64,000 bases of DNA from Ridgeia piscesae (lineage: Eukaryota > Annelida > Polychaeta > Sabellida > Siboglinidae), in NCBI GenBank assembly GCA_025642075.2, contig JAODUO010000035.1, positions 280,001 to 344,000 on the forward strand, in the 5' to 3' direction. The notes below the pieces were generated by a model. The model searched no databases. It saw only the letters and a program-made list of their open reading frames with translations, and was not told where the DNA came from. Below are positions 24,721-37,000 of this stretch, in pieces (positions within the stretch are counted from its first letter, which is position 1; each line of letters opens with the position of its first letter). A program made the translations under genes and the position numbers.

Positions 24721-26261
24721 ATGTCTGACCACGACAGTTCGGGCACAAGCAGTGCCCTCAAATTGCCGGCGATCACGTTCAAGACGAGCCGACCGCTGCC
24801 CGAGTTGTGGACGTTGCCGCGAGAATGGAACATGGAGAAACGCGAGAAATATGACGTGCGTATAGCTCTGAAATGTTACAGTTCTTATGCCTCTGACATG
24901 TAGCCGGTTGTGTTGATCGAAGGCGAGGCGATCACACAGTGGCAGGTGCAAACACTTTGAATTGCGTTGTTGTTGTCTCCGAATGATTGCTTAATAACGT
25001 GCACAACGAATCGAAACACATAACGTGGTGCAACATTCGAACCATCTGTTAAGGTCTGTAATAGTAATGGTTGACTCCGTAGTTGCCAAATATTATGCGA
25101 ATATTTCTATTGGTGTATAATGAATGCATAACGTCAACAGAGCCCTCTCTACATACAAGTAGGCTTATGTATGCTGCATTTATAATCTTAGCAGGTCTCA
25201 TTGTGTTTCAGACATGGAAAATGGATGTCCAGTATCAGATCGCATATCTGCAGCGCAAATTCGTAAGTTGAACAAGTGAACGGATTGAAAAAAGGTCCAG
25301 ACGTATTATAAATCTTGTATCACAAGATCAAAAAGCAAAGTGAATGATGAAAACTTCGACAGCGTGACCAAAAACTGACCATATCTTACGACGACGGTTA
25401 TGGTTGTTTTTCCAAAAGTACTAGTCCTGTTTGTCTAGGAAGATAAAACAGTCATCGTGTATTTCTGCTACAAATTGACGAGATATGACACAAATTACAA
25501 ATGTGTGGCCAGTGTGACTTTATACCCGGCTCGCTCTGACAAATTACGCATGGACTGATTGACACATTGACCCACAGCCACTGTCCCGCTCACTGACCCA
25601 TACATCCCAACTGATATTTGCCGTCATATCCGCCGTATATTCATAATGTATGTATAATTCCGCGACAAACAAACTATATCTATCAATGCAGGCATAGGCA
25701 CAAAAACTCAGCGTTGGCTCCCTAGCTAATGCATACACTTCAGTCATTGCATATATAGGCCCTATATCTCATGCACTAGTAAATGTATTATGCATAAGTG
25801 ACTGTAACTGATGGTATTGGATTATTTGCCCTTGAATATGTAGGTTTAGCAGTTGACAAATTTTCAGCCATTTTAAGAATCCAAGATGGCCGTCATATAT
25901 GCGTTTAAAATGTAAACACTGATCGTCTAGTTCAGTGTGTCATAACGTGTAAAAAATATAGGTTTGCTAATCTCCAAGGAATCCAAATCGTAACATTGTG
26001 AACCTGACTTTATTTTACTACTCACGTTTATGACTGTAGCATAACATGTCACAATTTCTCCATGTCAATACCACAGCTCTCCCCTTTCTGGGTTGATAAG
26101 ACTTATATATGTAACCGATGTCGGTGTGTTGACAGCGCGAGGTGACAACGGCCGGGGCACAACAACACCGGGAACAGAGACGTCCAGCGCCGTCATATCA
26201 CGACGTGAAGAGGAGGCGAGCGCTGAGAATGGCTGACGAAATGTTATGGCAGTATCCGTGA
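24721..26261 (+). CDS. Small three-exon protein of unknown function (103 aa)
   Basis: Proposed exons are 24721-24855, 25212-25262 and 26136-26261 (stop TGA), all phase 0, with donors GTGCGT and GTAAGT and acceptors TTTCAG and GACAG. The start ATG follows 'gaccaac'. The product begins MSDHDSSGTSS, has a Trp-rich stretch (PELWTLPREWNMEKREKYD), then a charged, probably helical segment TWKMDVQYQIAYLQRKF, and ends in a basic tail (VKRRRALRMADEMLWQYP). There is no signal peptide or membrane segment. The family is not recognised; the composition recalls small axonemal or mitochondrial accessory proteins, but that is a guess. Agreement of phase, splice sites and terminal stop supports a real gene, although no homologue was recalled to confirm the joins. 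Confidence 0.55.
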
Positions 26262-26667
26262 CACGCGCCTGTTCTGCTGACAACTCGCGCCGAGTGAAGA
26301 CGCACCAGTCGACCACTGAATAATGCCCAGGCGTGTTGTGTTGCTTTCACTGGAATGGATTGTATCTATCGTGTATTCCTGTTTCTGGCTGGCACAAAAA
26401 CACGGAGAGAGCGTGAAGGCAAGGTGATGAAACGATGATGTATTATTGACTCTAGTAAAGAAAGCAACACAACTCGACATTAATTCCCCGTGCTCATCTG
26501 TATATTTTCCTAGTACGTAGCATTGTCTAAAATGTGTTACAGAATAAAATAATAGTCCGTTCCGTCACCGAGTGTCTTTGTGCATTGAACGCTGTTATCA
26601 CAGTGATGCGCCTTGTGATAAATAATTATTGTGCTAAATGTCTATCACGCAGATTCAACCGTTTTCG

Positions 26668-28455
26668 TCACGTGACTTTCTTCATGTACTTCTCAATGAG
26701 TTGAACCCATGCGTCATTGGTCCAGTTGTCCAGACGGTCGGTCACCCTGGGCAGCTTTTCGGGTTGCAAGTGTTTGTTGTGACATGACGTGAAGATCACG
26801 TGGTCCCAGCTGGGGCGTTTCACGACTCCTGCAAAACGCACCGCGGCGGACACATTGACTGCGGCATATTACTACACTGAAAGGCATTTTTGTGTGAATA
26901 TCTTTATACTTTTGTTTATCTTATAGCGGGTTATTTGTCTGTTTTAAATATTTAACGCTAACCATGCGAATATGTTAAATGTATAATTTATAGAGGTCCT
27001 ACTTATTGGTAACTTACATAGTTCGATTACACATGGACACGTTGTTTGTACCTCTGATATAGGGACGGTCATCGATTAGTATGTCTCCGTATGCCATGGT
27101 TTTGTCCCTTGTCACGATCATTCGGCGTGTCCAGTCGGCGCCCATGTGCTCGTGCACCCATTCAAACTGCAGACAGAAAGCGTCATGAGGTTCCCCAACC
27201 ACGCTCTATTGGCAACATTGCAGAAGGCGTTCGCGGCCAACGACAATACTCTTTTTCCGACGCGCTCGCCTAGTTTCTACACACGAAAACTGACTCAGCT
27301 CACCGCCCCCGACATATCTGTTTTACTAAAGCAACTGTTTAATTATTTGGCGAGTTGATATATGAAATTTACATTGAATACAGGGTGTGACTGAAAACAT
27401 AAATATAGCATGCACTCCCGTAAATGTGAGATGACTCATCGATGACCAACCGACGGACATGTACGGTGGAGCATAGCGCACTACGAACGTTATGTGATAC
27501 TAAGAGGTAATTGTCATCAAAGTATTGGCGAGGTGCAAATGGATACCTTTTCCTTGACACTGTGGGGTTGAGAGGCGAGTGGACTGGTGCAAATGAATAC
27601 TTCGACACTGCAAGAAGAAGTACAGGAACAAGGTCACGTGATCACTCACATCTCAGTATCGTATCACGAAAACAAAACAAGTGGCCGTGACAGTTACATA
27701 TACAACGAAGAGCGCGTCTAGTTGAAATAACAAAACAAGGTTTAAATCGCTTACGTGATAAGTGAACTATGGTGATAACCGAGACCAGTCACAGCACAGA
27801 GGTATGGGAACATTGTTCAATAGAGATATAACGCATTTGTGGCTGCCAAAGATGCGTTTTGGTTAACATTAAACACGATTCAATTTTTAAGCATAACTTA
27901 GCTATGGTTCTATTCCAACATACGAAGAACACGAAGAACGTCCACCGTCGATTCCATACACATTCAAGCCCTTTATAATAAGTCGACAAAAACCACTTCC
28001 ACGTGTAGTGGATAACACTACACGTTGAACGTATTATTATTATAACACAACGGTGAATGATGATTAGAATCGTTAAAGGTGGCCATGCAGAATGGTGAAT
28101 ATTGTCATTCTGTTTATTGTGAACAGTGAATATAATGAGTAATGATGATAAGATTGATGAATAGTGATTAGAATGATGGATAGTGATTAGAATCGGTGAC
28201 ACAAATAGGGAAGAGCTCACAAACACACCCCTTCATTCCAGACATCTGCTTCACGGCATCAATGGCGCCCTCTATTTGTGGCAGATTTCGGAAAAATCCC
28301 TCACTTTCGAATATCGCTCTGCATTTAGGCTGGAATAGAAAAGATTTGTTGTACAGGCATGCGGTTGGGCGGGCGGACAGACACTCACATGCACGCATGC
28401 ACGCACGCATGCACGCACCCCCGCACGCACGCACGCACGCACCCCGCACGCACCC

Positions 28456-28495
<40 letters not shown>

Positions 28496-28497
28496 CA

Positions 28498-28571
<74 letters not shown>

Positions 28572-29595
28572 TGATTGCTGGTGTTGGATGACATCGTAAT
28601 TTGTTTGAACCATGTAGTTGTGTATGCACAATATACATACACAACTATACATGGTTCAAACAAATTATGATGTCATGATCCAAAGCCAGCAATCAACTAT
28701 GTAGTTGATCCACTGACCACCGGGTCATGCATCTGCGTTATTTCAAAGATTCATAATTTAAAAGACTTCATTGTCCGTTCAAACATTTACTGTTTGAAAA
28801 TGTCTGGCACAGCTGCCCCCTAAACTATGTATTCCCGTCTGAGTTTCATCTGGGACCTCAAGCTTCTAAAACACATCTAATTGCATCGCTTCGACTCGAG
28901 ATCTCCAATTGCCCTACTGCTTGAGACTCCAGCAGGGGTTCTGGATCCGTTCATGCTTCGTCTCGGAGCACGTCCTTACGGAGTTACGCAGGTATATATT
29001 GCCCAGTCCTCCAGCCTTGCTGTAGAATGTGTGGGAAGCGAATGGTGAAGATGCGCCCCTTGGTGGCCAAATCCAATACAGCGACTCTATATAGTGGTTT
29101 GCCTACATATGTAGCGCTGAATGAAAGCAAAACCTAGTTTCAATCCTAGAATTCATGCAGTCTGGTTAGTTGCAGGTACAACTTCCGGGAGCGCTATAGA
29201 GTCTAAACACTTCTGGCCGGGAGCCGGGCTGCGCATCAGTGCATGGAGCCCGCGCACCCGATAATACCCTATATTCCTAATAGACTCGATCGATCTACAT
29301 TATATGCTCTATAATCACAGGTTTTTTGTTTATTTACTACGGTTGTGTTCGGATTAACCATGTATTCGATAATCATGATAATGACCGCTCCGGTCGTTAC
29401 CTTCAGCTGTTCATCCATCTCGCCGTATTGTTCATCCAAATAGAACGTGTTCCTTGACTCCAGAGGTATGAACGGATCATCGGGGTATAGATATCGAAAC
29501 AGCTTCAAGAAATGACCCTCAAAGTCGCATAGCACACCATCCATATCAACCAAGACCAGGAGTGACCTCCCGTGTTGTGCTTGGCGACTCGACAT
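26668..29595 (-). CDS. 5'(3')-deoxyribonucleotidase, NT5C/NT5M type
   Basis: Exons on the minus strand: 29595-29401, 28329-28229, 27607-27547, 27166-27052 and 26828-26668 (195, 101, 61, 115 and 161 nt; 210 aa). It is a HAD-superfamily phosphatase that dephosphorylates deoxyribonucleoside monophosphates (dUMP, dTMP) and limits dNTP pools. HAD motif I is DMDGVLCDFEG near residue 17, with Asp nucleophile and Asp acid/base. ICTSPL is motif II, IVTRDKT carries the motif III Lys, and LIDDRP is motif IV. PSWDHVIFTSCHNKHL near the C-terminus is family-specific. The length equals the cytosolic human enzyme (about 200 aa) and no mitochondrial presequence is visible, so cytosolic NT5C-like activity is more likely. 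Donor choice at exon 2 (GTGTGT) was set by phase with exon 3. Confidence 0.92.
28388..28568. repeat. (GCAC)n then (CA)n microsatellite
   Basis: GCAC/GCAT units with CCCC interruptions pass into about 70 bp of pure CA. It lies in intron 1 of the nucleotidase gene, some 60 bp from exon 2. His/Thr and Cys/Val frames are artefacts. Confidence 0.95.
28569..28697. repeat. Near-perfect hairpin, arms about 58 nt
   Basis: The left arm (28569-28626) contains 'aatttgtttgaaccatgtag'. The right arm (28635-28697) is its inverse complement with few mismatches and a loop of about 9 nt. It directly follows the CA tract in intron 1 of the nucleotidase gene. It could be a MITE or a source of structured RNA. 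Confidence 0.85.
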
Positions 29596-29849
29596 TATTA
29601 TAGTCTGTTTTTTATAACAATACGAATGTGTCCAAAATTATTAACTACACGAAGAAATAAGGTGTTTGTCACGTTCACCCAAAGCATATGTCCGGTATGT
29701 TTCCGTTGGGGACATAGTAGTCCTGCTTTAAAGAACTGCATAGAATATCCTGTTTACATTGACCACGGCATTAGGCTTGGCCAATACAACGGCTTACTGA
29801 GCCGGAAGAGCCGGCTGAGGCGAGTTCTAATAATAAGTTGGTCTTGCTT

Positions 29850-30375
29850 CTGGTAGGGGTGCGGTTGAACGTCATTGATATGTCTGGAGTCAGTTAATTT
29901 TGTTAACTGCTCCAACCTCAATTACTTAGACTCCGTGAGGTGGCAACACTTTTGAGGCAATGGCACTCAAGACACATCTTTTTTACAGATTATTATTTTG
30001 ACATTCTACGATCATAGTTAATTAGTCTGCTATTCATCCATTTAATTTTATTTATTTATTATTTTAATTAATTATGACGTATTTATAATATTTTATTTAT
30101 ATATTTATTTATTTATTACATATCTATACTATTTTTTAATACACTGTATAGTTGTGTGATATTATTTATGCCGGTATTTTAAAGAAACATGATTGTTTTT
30201 ATTAGCATATGCATATTTTATTAAAGTAATATTGTATTAGCGTTTTTATTTATTATACATTTTTACTATTATTATTATTATTTTAACTCAATTCAGGAAT
30301 AATCATTGTTAAGCGCCCCAGAACAATTATTTGGATGGGGCGCTAGATAAGAAATAAATTATTATTATTATTTCT
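29850..30375 (+). mobile_element. LINE 3' end fragment
   Basis: At about 29942-29985 one frame reads GNTFEAMALKTHLF, which matches the usual C-terminal end of CR1/Jockey-type reverse transcriptase ORFs (TF...LKTHLF). An AT-rich 3' region follows. It ends in 'gttaagcgccccagaac', 'ggggcgctagataa' and a (ATT)n tail at 30357-30372, a typical LINE 3' terminus. No upstream RT domain was found, so it is strongly 5'-truncated. Confidence 0.6.
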
Positions 30376-30426
30376 TGCTACCACTCACTTACAAATGCCC
30401 ATTTTGATTGTTCTTATGTGGAATAA

Positions 30427-31056
30427 GGTTTATGGTTATGGTTATGGTTATGGTTATGGTTATGGTTATGGTTATGGTTATGGTTATGGTTATGGTTATG
30501 GTTATGGTTATGGTTATGGTTATGGTTATGGTTATTGTTATTGTTATGGTTATGGTTATGGTTATGGTTATGGTTATGGTTATGGTTATGGTTATGGTTA
30601 TGGTTATGGTTATGGTTATGGTTATGGTTATGGTTATGGTTATGGTTATGGTTATGGTTAGAGTTAGAGTTAGAGTTAGAGTTAGAGTTATGGTTAGAGT
30701 TAGAGTTAGAGTTAGAGTTAGAGTTAGAGTTAGAGTTAGAGTTAGAGTTAGAGTTAGAGTTAGAGTTAGAGTTAGAGTTAGAGTTAGAGTTAGAGTTATG
30801 GTTAGGGTTAGGGTTAGGGTTAGGGTTAGGGTTAGGGTTACGGTTACGGTTACGGTTACGGTTACGGTTACGGTTACGGTTACGGTTACGGTTACGGTTA
30901 CGGTTACGGTTACGGTTACGGTTGGAGTTAGGGTTAGGGTTAGGGTTAGGGTTAGGGTTAGGGTTAGGGTTAGGGTTAGGGTTAGGGTTAGGGTTAGGGT
31001 TAGGGTTAGGGTTAGGGTTAGGGTTAGGGTTATGGTTATGGTTAGGGTTAGGGTTA
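30427..31056. repeat. Interstitial telomere-like array in ordered variant blocks
   Basis: Pure hexamers in blocks: GGTTAT (30427-30658, with two TTGTTA units), GAGTTA (about 30659-30798, one GGTTAT unit inside), GGGTTA (about 30799-30838), CGGTTA (about 30839-30920), one GGAGTT unit, GGGTTA (about 30927-31030), and a mixed end with GGTTAT. GGGTTA is the metazoan telomere repeat TTAGGG. All blocks share strand and register. Val-Met, Val-Arg and Leu-Trp frames here are repeat artefacts. Confidence 0.97.
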
Positions 31057-31475
31057 TTTGAATTTAAGGTACTTTTGACAAGATTGACATTAGGTATTTT
31101 ACATGCACTTGTACATGAGTGGCTAACAAATAGTCACCTCCCACTCTTGAGCCCCTCACAACTGTCTAGGGAAATTATTTGCCTTGCCCCCCCCGGAATA
31201 AGGAGTAAAGATGCTGATTGGTTGTTAGGCCGAATTTAAAATAAATAAAACATTAAATAAGGATACTCTTTTTATCAGATAATACAATATCGTAAACACT
31301 ATTCAAAATTAAACTTATATTGAAACGCGTCACACACAAAATAAGCAAAAATGGAAATGTTTCATTGTTTGTTTTTCATCTCATTTTTTATTCATCATTT
31401 TATTTTATGTGTATATATTTTATAACTTAGTTTCGTTATCAAAATCATACATATTATATAAGCATTTATTATTTA

Positions 31476-31627
<152 letters not shown>

Positions 31628-32984
31628 TTATACTCGTAAACCCGTGAATTCGTTCAAAACAGTGATGCCGTCTGACGACTTTGAGCAGTGAACATAGGGA
31701 TAACATAAGCAAAGTGTGTATTTCACCAGACTATCTTCTCGGTGAAATTACGCCGCTGAGCGACATTATACAACTGCTTATGTGTGAATTAACGTGGAAC
31801 TGTGGGGAAGCCTGCGAAATCTAATCCCACAATTGCATCGAGCCATTGAGATTCTAAGAGATACACGTTCAAAATGGTCTGTGTTTATGGTAACGCAACG
31901 CTAACGCAGGCATAGCGCACGCAAATTCTAAATTAATGTATATAGGACATTGCTGGCTGTTTTACCTATTGTAATAGTCAACAACACAAGCAGTATCCTT
32001 CCACTTGTATATACCAAACTCGAACATTTGTAAGGAAATTTTTGAAAGAATATGTATTTAGTTATTTGCATATATTGGTTTTCATAATATGCACAGTAAG
32101 AATGTATGACAGGTAATATTTTACAATTGAAAGTATTATCTCTGTGTGTGTCTTAAGTCGTTTGATATAAGAACCTTTGTCACAGCTTGAGTACTTCGAT
32201 CGTAGGGTCAAGCTAGAAACAGTTTATTTGGTATCTTAGTCCACTATCCATTAAATTACCAGAAAGTTATCAGGTCAATATTCTAAAAGTCTTCCTTTAG
32301 TATTCAAACTTCACTCAAAGCCAATGAATCTGCTTTTGTCTTTGACTATACCTTCATCAACTGAAAGATTACCTCCCGCCATGCATATTCATCAAACATT
32401 GTTATAAATGCCGAAAAAATATTCCAAGTACTCTCCCGATTTTGTAGGTCTTCCGATCGATTACAGTATAATAGAAAATATCCCGATCTTCCGGAATAGA
32501 GTACAAATATTCTTCTGACTTCATTCGATAACTTCAGAATAATGTTCAGCATGATGAGAATGATCGACTTCAAGACTTCAAGTGTTGACCGTCGCTTGGA
32601 CACGAGTCCTTGAGAGCATTGCTGACGTGATCTCACATTGTTTCTTATACATATGTCCCCATGTTTGTTGGAGTCGGTTGGAAAAACGACTCATCTTTAC
32701 AAAAACCACATTACAAAGACAATAAAGTAACAATTGCAAGGCGACCACAGTCTTTTGTTTGTCTCAAGTTTTCGTTTTTTGCATCGTGCGTCTTACTTTG
32801 TTATGTCGGTCGCCCTTACCGGTACATGTAGGCCGACACCGACTGCTCTCCAATGCCCCTGTTCTTGACTATTTCTCTAGTTGATTCCAGATGTAACCCA
32901 TCCTATTTATGTCTGCTTGTGCGCCTAACGTTTCGTGGTCGACTTTTTTGTAGGAGAGCGCATGTTTGAATTTTGTGGCTGGTT

Positions 32985-33560
32985 TTCTTTTCATGATTTC
33001 ATTTTCAACATGAAGTTGGTTGGTTCTCTGCTACATATATCCACGTTTCTGATTTTATCTGGCCAATGAATCCGAAGTATTCTTCTCAGGCAGTTGTTGA
33101 TGACGGTCTGCAACCTCGTGATGGCTTCCTCTATCGTCATCCAAGTCTTGGACACGTGAAGTAGAACATATTTGGCAATGCTGTTGGAGAACCTGACATA
33201 GGTGTGGGCAGGATGCAATGGGTTTTGTATTCCAAATGTTCTTGCTTTGATATCAGGTTAGGTTCCTGTTTGTCGATTAAGCTTCTCATGTAAGTAAATG
33301 ATTCTGCTTCTTCAAGGGCACTTTCTTAATTGTAGTGGAATTTATTCTCTGTTAGTGGCGTTTGATGCGGAGGATTTTCAGTTTCCTTTTAAGGATGTTG
33401 AGACCAATTAAGGAATGTTTATACTTGTCAGCGTATTTGTCTTGTATGTGTTGGCAGTGCGAGAGAGTGCGGTTATGTCATCTGCGAAATCCAGGCCGTC
33501 CATTTTCTTCCACAACACCCAGTCCTGTGTTTGTCAATCTGTGGTGGTCGATCTTCACAA
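32985..33560 (-). pseudogene. LINE reverse transcriptase fragment, decayed
   Basis: On the minus strand at about 33471-33500 one frame reads MDGLDFADDIT, the RT catalytic FADD motif. Further downstream on the same strand (33218-32991), in another frame, comes SKTWMTIEEAITRLQTVINN then CLRRILRIHWPDKI, the typical C-terminal RT-linker motif of RTE/Jockey-like LINEs. Several frameshifts and stops separate them, so the copy is dead. It has no known link to the genes beside it. Confidence 0.7.
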
Positions 33561-34097
33561 TCCGGATCATGCTGTCAATGTATCACTACAACTTATGATT
33601 AAAGCTGATTCGTTTAATTAAAGTTATCAGAAAGTATACCTATGTTTATCTTTCTGAGTTAACTTGGGATTTAATTTCACTGTTACATAAATTACAGATA
33701 ACCAATCGTAATTATTAATAATTTTATTTGTGCGATTCCGATTCCAGCTTAAGTGCGACAAACGGTGGCGCCACATCGCGGAACCTGGATAATCGAAGCT
33801 ACGAGCTGTCGACAGAACGGCGCACTGAGTCCAGTTAATGGGATATTTCTGTTTCATGTTCCGTGGGGATAATGTCCTACACAAATAAATATAATAAAAT
33901 CCATATTTTGCAATTTTAATAAAACTGAACTACAACATGGTCTGCATAAATTACTTTTATCGAACTGTTTAAAATTAAGATAAGCAGTATTGCTGTGAAT
34001 TAATTGTTTCATGAGTGATATAGTAAATCTCTTCACTCACTTGGGGATTTCAGCAGTTGCGGGGAGATTATTTCTATCTGGCGTACCAAATGAGAAG

Positions 34098-37000
34098 ATG
34101 GCGATGATGGCTAATGTTCTTGAACAATACGTTAATAATGTCACAACCCTATCCCAACAAGGTAATAGATGTTTGCAAATAGTACTCAGATCTGTAGAAC
34201 TGCATAATATAGATTGCTTCGGGAAATTGTTGTGTTGCCTTGGTTAGTGTGATGTCTACAACAGACTCGAACCAGAGTACCAGCTACACTGCCCGGTTGC
34301 CTACAGTGACTGGGCCTGGCCTAGCTACACCGCTAACTGCAGTCCCTATCACTGTATCAGCCCGGATATTTCATTGAGGTGGTACAATATCATTGGCGTT
34401 ATATTTTTGCTGACTTGCAACATCGCTTTTGGACGATATAGTCGAAGTTGGTTCTAGAGACTTGGTCTTGAACAAACACTGAGTGTGAGACAGAGTCAGA
34501 ATCAGACATAAACCAGGTATTTATTCACTGACCCAGGGGACTAATGGTCCAGTACATTGGTAGATTAAGATTTGAAAAGTGGTAAACCTGGAAAGTTACA
34601 GGCCTGCAAAAAAATACTGTATGCCATCGGTGAAAATGAAATCATGAAGTTGACAGATACATGTACATACTGTATAGTGTAGAGGCTGTACAAGGTAGTT
34701 TTGTTGAGGAGGTTCTAGTCCCAGAAATACCCTGTGTATGTATGTTGATGCCTTCTGTGATTGCAGGGAACTTTTCTCAGCTGTGTGAGTTCATTGGTAA
34801 GAGTGCAGATGTCCTGGCAAAGAATGCAAATCACCTTGACAATGTGATGGGGGCGTTTGATGTCCAACAACATTCGCTGGGAGTGCTTGGGATTCTGTAA
34901 GTGATGGTGTTCTGGTATGTATTGTATGTGTAGTTTAACAAATCTGTTGTCAGTTTAGAAAAGGTGCTTAGTTTTGTTTAATTGATTGAAATAATTAAAT
35001 TTGCTTGTTGGCATACAAAGCACTAAACATCAACACAAAAACAGATGCATAATGGTCATAGAAAGATTTAAATATAATAATTTAAATATCATATTTTTTA
35101 TTAATAATTTGTTTGGTAATATCACTAAAATGAGATGAAATGGATGCACACTTGAATTTGCACATCACAGTGGATTTGACTAGGAGGAAGTACATTGCTG
35201 TCATTCAAATCACTGCGTTGTCACTCAAATTCCCAAATATGGAGCTCATATAAGAGAGAGAAAGGTCATTAATTACCTAATAGGGGCATAACTACAAATG
35301 TCAACACTATGCAGTCAATATGGCTTTCTGTTGATACCAACGATTCTTCAGAGGGTAAACAATTGATTAATCACAAAGAAACATTTCACCAACCAAAAGT
35401 GGTTCATTAAAACATATTTTGGCTGTCAATAAAATACAACATGTATTGTACAACATGATTATACAATAAAAATGCACTTTCTTTAACTATATACATACAG
35501 TCGTGCCTCGTTATAACGCAAATTGGATATAACGCGGTCAGTCGTGGACCCCGAATTTCTGCCGCCAGGGGAGAAATGGGTGCTACAGCTAACAATAACG
35601 CTGTAATTAACTGTCACTTATTTTTATGAAGTCCTCATGTTTGTCTTGTACATATGTTTCTAGAAACAATTTAATAATATTAAGAAATTTAACACAGAAG
35701 TACAACTGCGTTGCTTTGTTTGTTGTGCCCCTGGCTTCTGCTCTGCCGTCGGTTTCGCAGCACCAATCCGATTGTTTTTTAAACCAATGTATTGTGTAAC
35801 TAGCGCTTGGTTTGTGTGGTGATGTCTTAAGTGTTTGTTTAAAACGTGACCAATTCCTTTGATTGCATTTAATTAACTTTAGGCATAGTAAATTTGCTGC
35901 AAAGCATTGTTTGTTTGTGCCGATATCAATCACGTTTGTCTCCTGCCAGTTCGCTGTGGCTTCCGCGAACGGGTGCCTTCACCGGTTTGTAAATGGCAAT
36001 TAAATTGCTTACAAATCGGGCGGTGACGAACAATACTTATGATACTGAAATGGCATGCTAACAGTTATATTACGTTTTCACTACGTCTACGAAAAAACAT
36101 TTACTTGTGCGCAAATATACAAATTTGTTAACTGCATATGAACCGATGTAGCCTCGAACCACAGTGAATTGCATTATAAATCGGCACGATGAATGTGCGA
36201 TCTAAATTTATATTTTTGGATTGACTGAAAGTTAAAATCAACCCAATAGTGAGTGCAACTAGTATAGGTATTAATATTTGACCGACTTCGGCAACATGTC
36301 AATTCATTTGTGCGTTTCGGCTACTGAGTTCAAGGTTACTTTAGACAGCTACTGAGTTCAAGGTTACTCCGCCTCAGTTCACATTGCCAGACGAGGTGCG
36401 TTGGCTCTGAATTTATTTCAAAACTGTACACCATTCGCAAGTTTTACTCAGTTCACTCAGTTTACGTTGGTTGTCAATGTCAATTATTTTTATAAATCAC
36501 GCATAGACCGCGCAACCAGCACATTGGCTTCGCTTGCTGTTTTGGGGGTGGTGGCGTCCCTGGCGGAATATAATGTATAACGCGCCTCGTTTATAACGCG
36601 GTTCCATTTCGTGGACCCCAACTACCGTGTAATAACGAGGCGCGACTAATATATATATATATGTGTGTGTGTGTAAGTTGTTTTTTACCTATGTCTAACA
36701 TTTCCTGATTGATAGTTTGATTGATTGTTTGATTTATTGATTGATTAGTAAAGTTGTAGTTTGTATGCTCTGTTGTATAGCTGCATCAAGTACAGTTTGC
36801 CGAACATCGCGGATTGGGAGATGTTGTTTATTCAAACCCAGGAGTTCATCTATACGTGCAATGGAGAACAAGTGCGCTATGCCACAGACAGCTGTAAGTT
36901 CATCTAAATAGGCACACAGAATATAGTTATCCTCTTAATGATGACTCTTAGAAACTGGTAAACATGTAGCTAACATAAATATATATATATTATACTTAAA

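Noticed and set aside
28168..28652. Long Cys/Val ORFs that continue into nucleotidase sequence
   Set aside because: The part below 28330 is the real exon 2; the rest is CA repeat in the intron, excluded by the acceptor at 28332-28330.
30408..31239. Long open frames of Val-Met/Val-Arg and Leu-Trp/Leu-Gly repeats
   Set aside because: They arise from the hexamer array in every frame without stops and have no splice or start context.
35607..35933. Minus-strand 108-codon ORF inside the pogo-like element as a transposase
   Set aside because: No DDE or CENP-B helix-turn-helix motif could be read in it.
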